DNA from: Yponomeuta sedellus
Lineage: Eukaryota; Arthropoda; Insecta; Lepidoptera; Yponomeutidae
DNA length: 64,000 bases
Direction of reading: 5' to 3'
Assembly (NCBI GenBank): GCA_934045075.1
Contig: OW203745.1
Coordinates: forward strand, 15,186,768-15,250,767
The notes under the pieces are model-generated. The model did not search any database. It saw nothing but the letters and a program-made list of their open reading frames with translations, and was not told the DNA's origin. Position 1 is the first letter of the stretch; the number at the start of each line of letters is the position of its first letter. A program made the position numbers and the translations under genes. Of the stretch, positions 52,079 to 61,612 are shown in pieces.

Positions 52079-53008
52079 TCAGTTGAGATCCTGCAGGGAG
52101 CTTAAGTCTTTAATCCATACATGCTTGACATCATCAGATTTTCGCATGAAGACACGGCCGATCCGAACCCACACATGCTTATAGCCTTTCTCCTTTGATG
52201 CTTTTCTAGCTGCCATGTGAAGGTTTTTGTTGGCTTGTGAGAGATGTTCGCAAACATATATTGGTGACTTAGCTCCACCAAACCCGAGATGGCTAGTGTT
52301 TAGTTTTTCCGCTGGATTTTTCTTGTTAAACTGTATCACTGCAGCCAGAAAATGATCTCGCAGTTTGGGAGAGGCCAGTTGGACTACAATGGAGCGTGGA
52401 CGAGGGCTGGATTGATCCATTTTGGCAACTCGAGTGCAGTGATGAATGTTCTCCTCGATGAGGTTGCAGGCAATCGTTTTTCCCAACTGAGTTACGATGT
52501 TAAGAATATTTTCATTTTTGTTTTCTGGAACACATTGGACTTCTATATTACTGGAGCGACTATTTTGTTCTAACAAATTGACCTTGTCCTGAAGCAACGA
52601 CACATTAGCCTGTAAATTTTGATTATCCTCCTTTAATGCAGATATTTCCTTCGTAGCTACATCAAGACACTTCTTTGTTTCCTCGTAAGTCTCATTAAAG
52701 AACGTCAAGGCATTAGTCACCTCATCAAGTTCCTTTTTGATCGGGAGCAGTTCTCTATTGATGGTTGCCGCTACTGAGGAATTCAGCTCCGACAAAAATA
52801 AGCTCATTTGCGTCTTTACAATATCCGTAACAATATGTCTAACGTCTTCTTGAGTGATGAGTAAAGAAGCTTCTTTCTGAGGCGAGGATGAGGGAGCCTG
52901 TCTCTTCGGCGGCCTGTTATGCGAGCCGGGTGGGGGTGTATCTTTCGGACTCCCTTTACGGCCCGAAATAGGTGGTTGTGTTGCAGGCGGGGATCGTTGG
53001 ATATTCAT
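52079..53008 (-). CDS. LINE-2 ORF1: coiled coil plus FP-like RNA-binding domain
   Basis: 309 residues from an ATG at 53008. Residues 1-45 are Pro/Ser-rich and basic (PPKRQAPSSSPQK), 50-150 form a long coiled coil ending LLEQNSRSSNIEVQCVPE, and 150-309 match the pattern of the baculovirus FP-protein family domain (NIVTQLGKTI, HHCTRVAKM, RPRSIVVQL, SPIYVCEHLS, YKHVWVRIGRVFMRKS), which is common in ORF1 of insect CR1/Jockey-like LINEs and comparable with the L1 ORF1 trimer-plus-RRM plan. Expected role is RNA binding and chaperone activity. This is a retroelement protein, not a virus gene. Confidence 0.82.
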   Translation of the reverse strand: MNIQRSPPATQPPISGRKGSPKDTPPPGSHNRPPKRQAPSSSPQKEASLLITQEDVRHIVTDIVKTQMSLFLSELNSSVAATINRELLPIKKELDEVTNALTFFNETYEETKKCLDVATKEISALKEDNQNLQANVSLLQDKVNLLEQNSRSSNIEVQCVPENKNENILNIVTQLGKTIACNLIEENIHHCTRVAKMDQSSPRPRSIVVQLASPKLRDHFLAAVIQFNKKNPAEKLNTSHLGFGGAKSPIYVCEHLSQANKNLHMAARKASKEKGYKHVWVRIGRVFMRKSDDVKHVWIKDLSSLQDLN

Positions 53009-53163
53009 TTCGTTCTCAGTAGATACGCGCCCGACACCGTTATGGCTACTTGTAATATTGCAAGGGGATTCACTAATTCAATTGCCCCAGAGGTAAAACA
53101 CCGTCAATTTTGGATATAATGGCACCGAAGAGCTAACGTGCTGGTCCACAATACAGTTTTGAC

Positions 53164-53330
53164 GTGGCAACACTTTCCTTGGCTTTGTGGTAATTTGCTT
53201 TCTTTTGCTGGCAACACCAATGTGACAGATGAGGTTTCCGGTTTTTATGTGGCAACACTTTCCTTAACTTTGTGGTAATCTACTTTCTGTTGCTGGCAAC
53301 ACCAATCTGACAAGTGACTTCTTGAGGTTG
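53164..53330. repeat. 85-bp tandem repeat in LINE-2 5' region
   Basis: GTGGCAACACTTTCCTTGGC at 53164 recurs at 53249 as GTGGCAACACTTTCCTTAAC; both continue with TTTGTGGTAAT, TGCTGGCAACACCAAT and TGACA. Two units, the second slightly diverged. Position upstream of ORF1 suggests promoter monomers. Confidence 0.85.
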
Positions 53331-53340
53331 GCACTATTGA

Positions 53341-54272
53341 CTTTGAATGACACCACGACTTGCCGTTAACAATTTTTAGGTTATGATGCCGACAAAATAG
53401 TTTAGTGTTTTCTCGCGAAAATCAGCACCCGCACTGTGATCAATACTCCTGTATGACCGATGCACTCAGCTTTGTCGGAATCGCACTTAACAGTAGGAAC
53501 TTTTAACAATTTTGCACTGTTTCTAAATTATTTTTCGCAGAGATCTTTCACGTACGTGTTGTCACTTTTTTGTTAATATCAGTGTCATATCAGAATCTAT
53601 CAGCATTGCGCTGCATGCTGAGGTCGTGAGCCCTCAGCGCTGATGTTCAGTCATTGCCTACGATATCATAATTTACAATATAAGTTTAAATAAATGCCCT
53701 AAGCGTAACATTAATGTATTTGCTGCTTAATGCTCGATGAACTTCAGGTCTTCCGGTAGGTCACTAAATTCTTCGGATGTATTTTTTTTTCAAAACGTTG
53801 CTTGCAGGACTTGGGGTCTGGCATCTGCGCCTTGCAGACTACGCACGTGTACGAGGGCCTTCTGCCCAATTGTACTACAAAGCGCGATTTGGATCGAATT
53901 ATAGCACGGACAGGGAAAATATTATTACGGGCTAGGGTTCTAGATTTGGAGGTAAAACACCAAAAACACCTTCTTAGGATTTATTCACGCAGGGTCTAGT
54001 CTACAGGTCCAATCGAAGTCCAATAGTATCGCTGAGGTCGTAGGTTAGCACTCGTTTCGCTCGAAGTTTACTCTTCGCAAGTCCAAACTGAACTGACTGC
54101 ACGCCGCGGCGAGGGTTTTCGTTCCCGCATGTCGGTTCCTCAGTGCACGTGGCAACGACTCTAGAACAGCTTCATGTCATAGAGCTGTGAGCGTTATGAT
54201 ACTAGACATACAAGTCATTATTGCTTGCATAACTAAAACGAAGCTTGCGGCGGCTATTCGATAGGCTTCCAG
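53341..54272. other. Intronic stretch, unassigned open frame
   Basis: A 66-codon plus frame at 53802-53999 begins just after a TTGCAG and encodes GLLPNCTTKRDLDRIIARTG, but no domain is recognised and no donor fits well. Otherwise nothing seen. Confidence 0.4.
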
Positions 54273-54577
54273 AGTGCTTAGTGCGAGTTTGACAGATCCA
54301 ATCGAATAACTTTACTACCGCGTTAATCGAGCATTGAGTAGTGAGTATGAGTAAATTAACCGTTCGAACTGGCAAAACGCTGTCACAGTACAACTCGCAC
54401 TCGCGTTTATTCTTGTTTTGGCTGGTAAACGTGTTAACTTCTCAACGTAAACCATTACAACTCGCACTCAGCAATTTTAATTTCCATACTTGTCGCTAGG
54501 TGGCGTTTCCTCGATGCCATAGAAATATGAGTTTACGTTAACGCGATCGAGTAGTTAAAAAACTCGCACTAAGCACT
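54273..54577 (+). mobile_element. 305-bp TIR element, copy 3
   Basis: Exactly 305 bp, termini AGTGCTTAGTGCGAGTTT and complement. CAG flanks on both sides (54270-54272 and 54578-54580). Confidence 0.94.
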
Positions 54578-54580
54578 CAG

Positions 54581-54885
54581 AGTGCTTAGTGCGAGTTTGA
54601 CAGATCCAATCGAATAACTTTACTACCGCGTTAATCGAGCATTGAGTAGTGAGTTTGAGTAAGTTAACCGTTCGAACTGGCAAAACGCTGTCACAGTACA
54701 ACACGCACTCGCGTTTATTCGTGTTTTGGCTGGTAAACGTGTTCACTTCTCAACGTAAACCATTACAACTCGCACTCAGCAATTTTAATTTCCATACTTG
54801 TCGCTAGGTGGCGCTTCCTCGATGCCATAGAAATATGAGTTTACGTTAACGCGATCGAGTAGTTAAAAAACTCGCACTAAGCACT
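54581..54885 (+). mobile_element. 305-bp TIR element, copy 4 (tandem)
   Basis: Follows copy 3 in the same orientation, separated only by the shared CAG. Right flank is CGA. Ends 120 bp before the acceptor of the host exon at 55005. Confidence 0.94.
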
Positions 54886-55004
54886 CGAAGGCTCTATGGG
54901 ACCGCGACAATATTATATTTTTCGCGTGGCAAAAAGGAAACCTCTCCTCTTCTCGTGAAAGTAAATCCCTCCTCCGCTAAGTGGCATTTTCGTTTCTTTT
55001 GCAG

Positions 55005-55298
55005 GCGAATGTGCCCCAACCCTGGCCCCTTGGAAGGTGTCGAACGAGATCACGACCAGCGAGAGCGACCACCATCACAGCGACCACATCTTCGACATAA
55101 ACGACATTGTCCACTTCGAGGATAACAACCTGGTAATGAGGGATGCTCAGGACAAAGACAATAACGACTTGGATAATACCATTGACGGCTTCAAGCACTT
55201 CAAGGAGTTGAAGAGGGTGTATTTGAATCAGTTACGCGAGGAGAGCAAGGATGTAGGGACTGTGAAGATCATGAGCGATAGCGAGAATGAAGTGAAAG
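55005..55298 (+). CDS. Host gene exon: LamG closing cysteine and acidic His-rich linker
   Basis: 294 nt between TTTCGTTTCTTTTGCAG and GTAAGT; phase 1 in, phase 1 out, divisible by three, so skipping would keep the frame. With the A from exon 16419-16596 it reads ISECAPTLAPWKVSN, giving the last Cys of the laminin G domain, then a disordered acidic stretch (SESDHHHSDHIFDINDIV, DAQDKDNNDLDNTID) and a charged helical part (FKELKRVYLNQLREES) before the EGF exon. No known domain in the linker; it may be a flexible spacer or protease-sensitive segment. Family as for the preceding exon. Confidence 0.88.
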
Positions 55299-57149
55299 GT
55301 AAGTGAATTCATCACAGAAGGTAGGTACCGCCCCTGTACCTAGGTACCGCCCCTGTACCTATATTCCGGTGTAGGTGCGGAAAGCCAAATGCCTTTCCAT
55401 TTTTAACGCTATGGTAAAGGAGTTCTATCACGCTAGTACACTGTAACACTGTAATCTCGTAATCTTTAATATTGATCTGTTGTTGTTTGTATTTTTTTAT
55501 GTCCTTTCAATACGAAGAAAGATAGATAGATATACAGAGAATACTTTATTGTACATAGAAATGGAAATTACACAGATATGTCTTAACTTAAGAGTACAGA
55601 TGGCGGCTTTATCACTAAAAGTTATTACTTTCAGACAACCTTTGGATGAACTGGACTAATACATTAGAGAAATGCCGCCGTACAAATTTCCTTGTAACCT
55701 GTTTACCTTGGCACAGAATTTTCTAGTTTTGCACCAGAGGCTAGATTCTGCTAACGCAATGTGGTACAATGACAATTGCATGAACATGGCGATTTAATTT
55801 CGTTGCTGCTTCAAGTCTACGCGCATCGCATCGAACCTTCTATGCGTCGATGTATGAAAAAAACACCCCACGTGATCCGAACATATATCTGTCATGGTAC
55901 TATAATGTGCTCACAGAATCGAGGCCCTGGACAATCCGCTATTTGACACGTATCAAATTTGACGATTTATGATAAATGAATATTTCCTATTTAACGTAAG
56001 AAACCGAAATAAAATGATTTTGCTAAGTAAGTATCCAGGATGGCTGCAAAATTTGCAAAGTAAAAAAAACGGCGAAAACGCTATCCGCCATATTGAAAGC
56101 ATCTAAAGTATGTAAACAAACATCTTTCAGCCAGAGCCAGTGGACATTGATTATTATAGGACTTAGATCAAAGTGATGTTCACATAAATACACCCGAGTT
56201 TCAATTGATAAAGAGTCTGGGTCTCTTTTGGCAGGTTTGAGTCAAGTTTTTCGAATGTTAATTTCACTGGGTATACGAATCCACAACTTCCCGGGGGTCT
56301 TTATTGACGTGTTTTTTCATTCTCGAACAATGCAATAATGATAATTGGTATAATTATTTTGGATGTAAATTCGATGAAATCATGGTTGCGTTGTTGTTAT
56401 TTCGCTATGCTCAGAGATCACTTACAGAAAATTGAATGTAAAACTTTGTTTACAATTTTTTGGACTTCAAACCATAGACAAAAATGGCTGACCGCGTTTT
56501 TGGCTGTTTAGGAAAATAAAGGTTTAAAATATATTTTTATGTTGCTTCTAGGTCCTTAAAAAATATACTAAAATATTTTTTGGTCTAATGGAAGAGTTAT
56601 TTACCGTTTAAGACTTACTTGAAAAGAGAGTCAAATAGCGGATTGACTCTAAAGTGAAAAAGTTATTTATGCTTGGTGTAGTCTTTCATCAAACATAGTT
56701 GTTTGAACATAGTTAAATATGACCTAAGATGATGATAATGAACGCCAATTTCCGGGACAGATATCCTACCTACTTAAAACGGCTTTATAATCGGCGTATC
56801 TTTATCACCATCTTTTTTTCATAATCATATGGCGCGTATTGTAATTTTCTCACTATAACGATTATTAACTTAGTTCGTTAGTAATTTTATTACTGGGTCC
56901 ATTCATCACGCGCCGTTGCTGCATAGTGATTACTACAAAGTACCCTTAAAGTAAAATGTTTACTAATTTCAGCAACACAAGACACAGCAAGTTCGTTTGG
57001 GGTCCCCTGGACATTTTTATGTTTTTACATCAAGCTGTGCACCAATCGCTATAATAATGAGGCCTTTTCAGCTCAATTTTAAAAACATTTCAAAGATGGC
57101 GCTTAAAGGCGCATACAAGAACAGGGATTCGTCTGCCAAATTTTACTAT
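55299..57149. other. Intron with one antisense LINE tail
   Basis: 55310-55370 has CCTAGGTACCGCCCCTGTA repeated in tandem. 55525-55680 (-) is the LINE 3' UTR family of 42430-42605 (GATAGATAGATA, TTTATTGTACATAG, CAGACAACCTTTGGATG). The rest is AT-rich with no gene recognised. Confidence 0.55.
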
Positions 57150-57312
57150 CTTCTTCTTCTTCTTCAGGCTATATTATGTAGTCCACTGCTGGACATGGCC
57201 CTCCCCTAATGAGTGCCATAGCGCCCTGTCTTCAGCTTGCCGCATCCAGCATCTGCCTGCAGTTTTTCGCAGATCGTCATCCCACCTGGTCGGAGGGCGT
57301 CCTACACTAAAA
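57150..57312 (-). pseudogene. LINE ORF2 C-terminal remnant
   Basis: Minus strand encodes RPPTRWDDDLRKTAGRCW and ends in GTCCAGCAGTGGACTACAT with a GAAGAAG tail. Same C-terminal signature as 26800-27017. Confidence 0.7.
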
Positions 57313-57368
57313 ACCTTCAGTAAATAATAAATGTCGCCGTCAATTCTAATGGTCCTTACAATGACCAG

Positions 57369-57673
57369 AGTGCTTAGTGCGAGTTTGACAGATGCAATCG
57401 AATAACTTTACTACCGCGTTAATCGAGCATTGAGTAGTGAGTTTGAGTAAGTTAACCGTTCGAACTGGCAAAACGCTGTCACAGTACAACACGCACTCGC
57501 GTTTATTCGTGTTTTGGCTGGTAAACGTGTTCACTTCTCAACGTAAACCATTACAACTCGCACTCAGCAATTTTAATTTCCATACTTGTCGCTAGGTGTC
57601 GCTTCCTCGATGCCATAGAAATTTGAGTTTACGTTAACGCGATCGAGTAGTTAAAAAACTCGCACTAAGCACT
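57369..57673 (+). mobile_element. 305-bp TIR element, copy 5
   Basis: Exactly 305 bp with the same termini. Left flank CAG, right flank AAG, consistent with one change in a CAG target duplication. Confidence 0.93.
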
Positions 57674-57722
57674 AAGTTTCCATTAAATTCTCTAGTGACA
57701 ATCGATATCGTTAAAAGCCGAT

Positions 57723-58065
57723 AAATTTTGACAGCCGTATTCCGGTTCTTCTATGGCCACGCCTGTAAGCGATCTATGAATTGCTTTGAGAATTTGTGCT
57801 GAAAACGGCTCATTTGACTGACTCGTTGGTTAACACGCTTTACGTTGCTATCACGCCTATTGTTTATCTTCTTATTCGGGCTAAGTATGTAGTCCACTGC
57901 TGGACATAGCCCTCCCCTAATGAGAGCCATAGCGCTCTGTCTTCAGCTTGCCGCTATAATTTCGCTCAGCGCAGATTAATTTTGACAGCCGTATTCCGGT
58001 TCTTCTACGGCCACGCGTGTAAGCGCCATCTATCAGTTGCTTTGAGAATTAATGTTGAAGACGGC
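57723..58065 (+). repeat. Direct duplication flanking a LINE tail
   Basis: AATTTTGACAGCCGTATTCC at 57724 and 57978 begin about 87-bp direct repeats (CTTCTACGGCCACGC, TTGCTTTGAGAATT, ACGGC). Between them is an antisense LINE end (57885-57960, GTAGTCCACTGCTGGACATA). Confidence 0.8.
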
Positions 58066-58137
58066 ATTATCATTGAAATAAGATAGTTACCACTCACATC
58101 TATATTATATTGTTTACTGGCACTACCCCTTCCGTGC

Positions 58138-58354
58138 TGTGTGTCGGTGTCGTAAAAGGCGTCTAAGTGACACAAACCGGGGGGTGGGCAGCAGGGCCCC
58201 CCGCAGTACAATTCTACCGAACTGCGATCCCCAACCCGCATGCCCAGCGTGGGGATTATGGGCATTACCCCCAATGATGGTACAACGTTGCGCTATGGCG
58301 CTCATTAGGGGAGGGCTATGTCTAGCAGTGGACTAATATAGCCTGAAGAACAAG
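58138..58354 (+). mobile_element. GAA-tail SINE
   Basis: TGTGTCGGTGTCGTAAAAGG start, ACCCGCATGCCCAGCGTGGG, TAGCAGTGGACTAATATAGC, tail GAAGAACAAGAAA. Ends 37 bp before the EGF exon, so it supplies sequence just upstream of the acceptor region. Confidence 0.85.
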
Positions 58355-58390
58355 AAATAGTTTTCATTCATTCATTCACATCTGTTCCAG

Positions 58391-58527
58391 TGGACGAGTC
58401 ACGAGTGTCAGCGAAGGCGAACGACGAGCCGTGCGCCTGCCAGCACGGGGGCGGCTGCGTCGGTGGCGGTTGCCTCTGCCCGCTTGGGTACGCCGGCGCA
58501 CGGTGCGAGATCACGCTGGATCTAAAG
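58391..58527 (+). CDS. Host gene exon: EGF domain
   Basis: 137 nt between CTGTTCCAG and GTAAGT; phase 1 in, phase 0 out. With the preceding G it reads VDESRVSAKANDEPCACQ, HGGGCVGGGCLCPLGYAG and ARCEITLDLK. Six cysteines in the order C-x-C-x5-C-x4-C-x-C-x8-C form a complete EGF-like domain of the short type found between LamG domains in agrin, pikachurin and perlecan. GC-rich compared with flanks. A decayed copy of its 3' half lies at 59359-59429. Confidence 0.9.
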
Positions 58528-58679
58528 GTAAGTAACAATATTGTGAAATAGTAGGCTACATTCCCTGATGGCTGGATGAGGATGGCTGAGGACAGAGGGA
58601 AGTGGCGTACAGGCTGATTGACTAATTGATGCCCTGGTGAAGGCCAAGGACTTTGTCATCTCGCGGTCATGTATTGAAC

Positions 58680-59115
58680 ATCACGTTGGATTAATATTGA
58701 ACATTCAGCAAACAGAATTGTAAAGTTCTTACGTTGAAATAATTCAAAGTGAATTGAATTTGAAGCCGAGTACTACAAAGTCCGCTTGTGGACCGCGTAC
58801 CCAACGTAGAAATTCGTCGAAGAACCAAGGTCGAAGACGTTGGTAAGCGGATCACAGAGTTAAAGTGGAGATGAGCGGGACACTTGGCTAGAAGGGAAGA
58901 CGGCCGGTGGACCAGGGCAGTATCGGAGTGGTGGCCAAGGGAGGGAAGGAGGTTGGTAGGCAGACCACCGACACGATGGTCAGACGACATCTTGAGGGTT
59001 GCGGGTCGGAAATGGATCAGATTAGCACTGGACCGTGAGGATTGGCGCTGTAAAAACGAGGCCTATGCTCAGCAGTGGGTTGACGTGGGCTGATTTTAGG
59101 TAGATAGATATAGAT
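58680..59115 (+). pseudogene. LINE 3' end and LINE ORF2 C-terminus
   Basis: 58680-58757: TTACGTTGAAATAATTC tail of the family at 4977. 58760-59095 encodes VPNVEIRRRTKVEDVGKRI, GRWTRAVSEWWPREGRR, GRPPTRWSDDILRVAG and AYAQQWVDVG, the C-terminus of an RTE-like LINE, with one in-frame stop after ELKWR. Tail AGGTAGATAGATATAGAT. Confidence 0.75.
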
Positions 59116-59358
59116 ATTACAAGGTAGTGTAACGTCGTGTAGTGTATAACAATGTAGTGTGAGTCACGTGTCCTAGCGAAGGATAATTAAGGATTGCGTT
59201 GCCTCGTGGTAAAAGTACACGCTAAGGCCACTGGCGACTACCGAAAGTGTGAGGTATAGCGAGCCTCGAGCTCTGGTGAAGAGTAAGGACTGCGTTGGCA
59301 TGCGTGATGACGCTGGAACTGAATCCGAGTAGCGATTGTATGAGGTAGCAAACTAACA

Positions 59359-59429
59359 GCGGTGGCAGTTGCCTCCGTCTGCTCGGGTATGCTGGTGTGC
59401 GATTCGAGATTATGCTGGTTCTAAAGGCG
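59359..59429 (+). pseudogene. Decayed duplicate of the EGF exon
   Basis: GGTGGCAGTTGCCTCCGTCT through GGTATGCTGG to TTCTAAAGG matches 58461-58528 of the EGF exon with about 20 differences. The reading is GGSCLRLLGYAGVRFEIML; two EGF cysteines are changed (C to R, C to F) and the donor GTAAGT is now GCGTGC. Words after it (GTAGTAGCTAC, GAAGGCCAAAG) also match the intron after the real exon. A LINE tail follows at 59483. Confidence 0.82.
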
Positions 59430-59482
59430 TGCAGTGATAGTGTGTGGTAGTAGCTACGGGTCCTGACGAAGGCCAAAGAGGA

Positions 59483-60005
59483 TAAGATAAGATAAGATAA
59501 GAATATTCTTTATTGTACACACCAGAAAATAATTACAGAGACAACAGTTACAAAAGAAGAGGTACAATTGGCGGCCTTATTGCTGATAGCAATTTCTTCC
59601 AGGCAACCTTAAATCGGAAAGATTGCTGAAGGAGAAATTGAGACGGGTAGTTGGTGCTCATCGAATATTTATATACATACGTATACGTAATAAAATAAAC
59701 TTACATAGATAAATACTATTATAAATATACATAAACAATAAGTTATAATAGCAAGCATGATGGGAAAAATAAATGGGATTTATCTACAGACAAAAAGAGA
59801 ATAAGAAATTATTTGGAAAGAAAGAATTCTACTACTTTAGATTTGAATATAGCAGGAGATGGAGAGCGCCTTATAGAAACCGGCAGCTCATTCCACAGCC
59901 GGACCGAGGAGGAGCCATGGGCCTGCAACTTGCAGCAGCATACAATCGCACTGCATAAACTTAAACCGGAATTCTTACGGATCATCCATACTGCTACAAC
60001 TTTAT
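59483..60005 (-). mobile_element. 5'-truncated LINE (GATAA-tail family)
   Basis: Minus strand: short C-terminal coding remnant (about 59850-60005), 3' UTR with CCTGGAAGAAATTGCTATC and AGGCCGCCAATTGTACC, ending TGTACAATAAAGAATATTC and TTATC repeats. Same family as 266-402. Confidence 0.7.
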
Positions 60006-60012
60006 AACCTGA

Positions 60013-61612
60013 GTTTATATTCTTTATAATGCACTAACCCGTGCTAAGGATAATTTTAAAAAACCTATGTACGTAATACAGAGAATATTGTAAAGAGGTT
60101 CTAAATTTCACTGATGCCGCCCATTTATTTCGCCCATTAGCTCAGTTGGAAAGAGCGCTGGCACGGATAGCCAGAGGTCGCGGGTTCGAGTCCCGGCATG
60201 GGTGGAATTTTTAGCCTCTAAATAGGGTAGTTTAGCCGGTTTTCGGCCATTTAAGGACATTTTCATATTCAGAGCGATTTTTTTCAATGACAGAGTAAAC
60301 AAAAATGGACAAATAAAATACTTTTGAATCATAAAACTATTGCAATTTCCATTTTTCAAACCTTCATCTAAGAAAACATTATCGTTTAATTATAAAAAAT
60401 AAAAATATCGTGAGTTGTGGATTTTGCCCTTTCCCGGCCACCTATTTCAGTTTACGGCCACTTGTTTTGTTAGTTTTCGGCCAATTTTTGTTTTTTCTAA
60501 TAACTCTTATTTTTATGGTGGTGTATCGTTTTTAAATAACAATAAAATGAGTAAAAAAAATCAAAGAGCTTTTAATATTGTTTACTTAAAACTAAAACAT
60601 TAACCAATTTCCGGCCTCTCAATAAATCATGGCCGATAAACAAAATTGGTCAACCCGGGTTTCGGCCACCTTGCATAAAATGGCCGACAACCTAATTTGA
60701 AGGAGTTAACTTTCGGCCGCCAATGTCAATATATAATTAAACTCTTTCGAACAAATCAAGGATGAAAGAGTTCTCTTAGATCAGGATCTTAGTTAATATA
60801 AGAGAAACTTATTGAAATAAATAGATTTACTAGTATTTATCACCGCTTTTATAAATGACCGAAAAATAACCTAAATATCCTTAGTTCTCGGTCATTTTAT
60901 TACACTTAGGCCGAAAAGTGGATTTACGAAGTCCCTCTCTCGGCCACCGTTATACAAAACAATTAAAATGGATTTTAAGCACGAATGCAATTAGTAAACA
61001 TGCGGCCGAAATCTAACTGCATAAATCAGGATACTTTTTAAATTATATCTTAACAATATGATTTGGAAAAAGTGATTATTCAATGGTAAAGTAATTAATT
61101 TATAATCGTAGGATCGGTGTCAGATTTCGGCCAGGCGGCCGAGAATCAACTGGTTCGTCAAAATTGAAGTTAGTTATCCGTCCACCTAATATTTACTAAA
61201 AGTACTAAGTATTATAGACATTTTCATCAAAATAACATCAGTTTAACATATTAACTGTGCATTACAGTAATATTTTGGTGGATAAATCAATACACAATGT
61301 CGTCACTTACCATGCAAATAATTGGCGCGCACTATTTTTTTCTCTGCTTTCGACATACACTCACATTGCTTGAAACGCGAGGGAAAACTGACGAAACAAA
61401 TGAAACGCTACTAAGATACTTAATTATGTAGGCAAAGACATCATTAGAATCTATGCGGTAACAATAGATTTTTTACTCGGGCGTATTTTATTTTCTTATT
61501 ATTTCGTAAAAACTGCGTGATGGCCGAAAACTGAAGGTGGCCGGCAAACCGACTAAGTTACCCTAGGTTTTTGAAATTGTTCTTAGCACGGGTTAGTGCA
61601 TTAAAAATAATA
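60013..61612 (+). mobile_element. tRNA-type SINE (family a) split by a 1.3-kb element
   Basis: An inverted 3' scrap (ATAATGCACTAACCCGTGC to AAAAAACCTATG, 60028-60068) meets leader in plus orientation (TACGTAATACAGAGAATATT), then tRNA body to CTCTAAATA at 60224. After the insertion the SINE resumes with TAGGTTTTTGAAATTG and its tail. Confidence 0.87.
60225..61563. mobile_element. 1339-bp TA-flanked TIR element with repeated CGGCC motifs
   Basis: Left end GGGTAGTTTAGCCGGTTTTC, right end in reverse GGGTAACTTAGTCGGTTTGC; TA at 60223-60224 and 61564-61565. The SINE sequence on both sides rejoins perfectly (AAATA/TAGG), proving the ends. About 16 copies of CGGCC or GGCCG, most as TTTCGGCCA or its complement, are spread over the AT-rich interior. 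No transposase; longest frames are under 90 codons. Confidence 0.93.

Larger units (their letters stand above)
48826..53340 (-). mobile_element. LINE-2: near full-length non-LTR retrotransposon
   Basis: Antisense to the host gene, inside the 38-kb intron. Minus-strand order: 5' region with 85-bp tandem units, ORF1, about 55-nt spacer with a poly-A run, ORF2, about 340-nt 3' UTR with GTACAATAAAGAGTTC and TCTAATCTAATATAATC end. Both frames are open. Group by sequence: CR1/Jockey superfamily. Boundaries approximate; no target duplication identified. Confidence 0.85.

Noticed and set aside
52079..53008. Integrated baculovirus gene (FP-like domain)
   Set aside because: The domain sits in ORF1 of a LINE with coiled coil and adjacent EN-RT ORF2; such domains are normal in insect LINE ORF1 proteins.
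53802..53999. Possible host exon after TTGCAG
   Set aside because: No recognised domain and no good donor; it would interrupt the phase-1 join between the exons at 16419 and 55005, which already complete the LamG cysteine.
54202..57534. Conserved roughly 60-codon protein repeated at 9416-9676, 12172, 54202, 54555 and 57346
   Set aside because: It is the same frame inside the 305-bp TIR element; conservation reflects recent copying, not coding.
58691..58990. 99-codon minus-strand frame
   Set aside because: Antisense shadow of the LINE C-terminal coding remnant on the plus strand.
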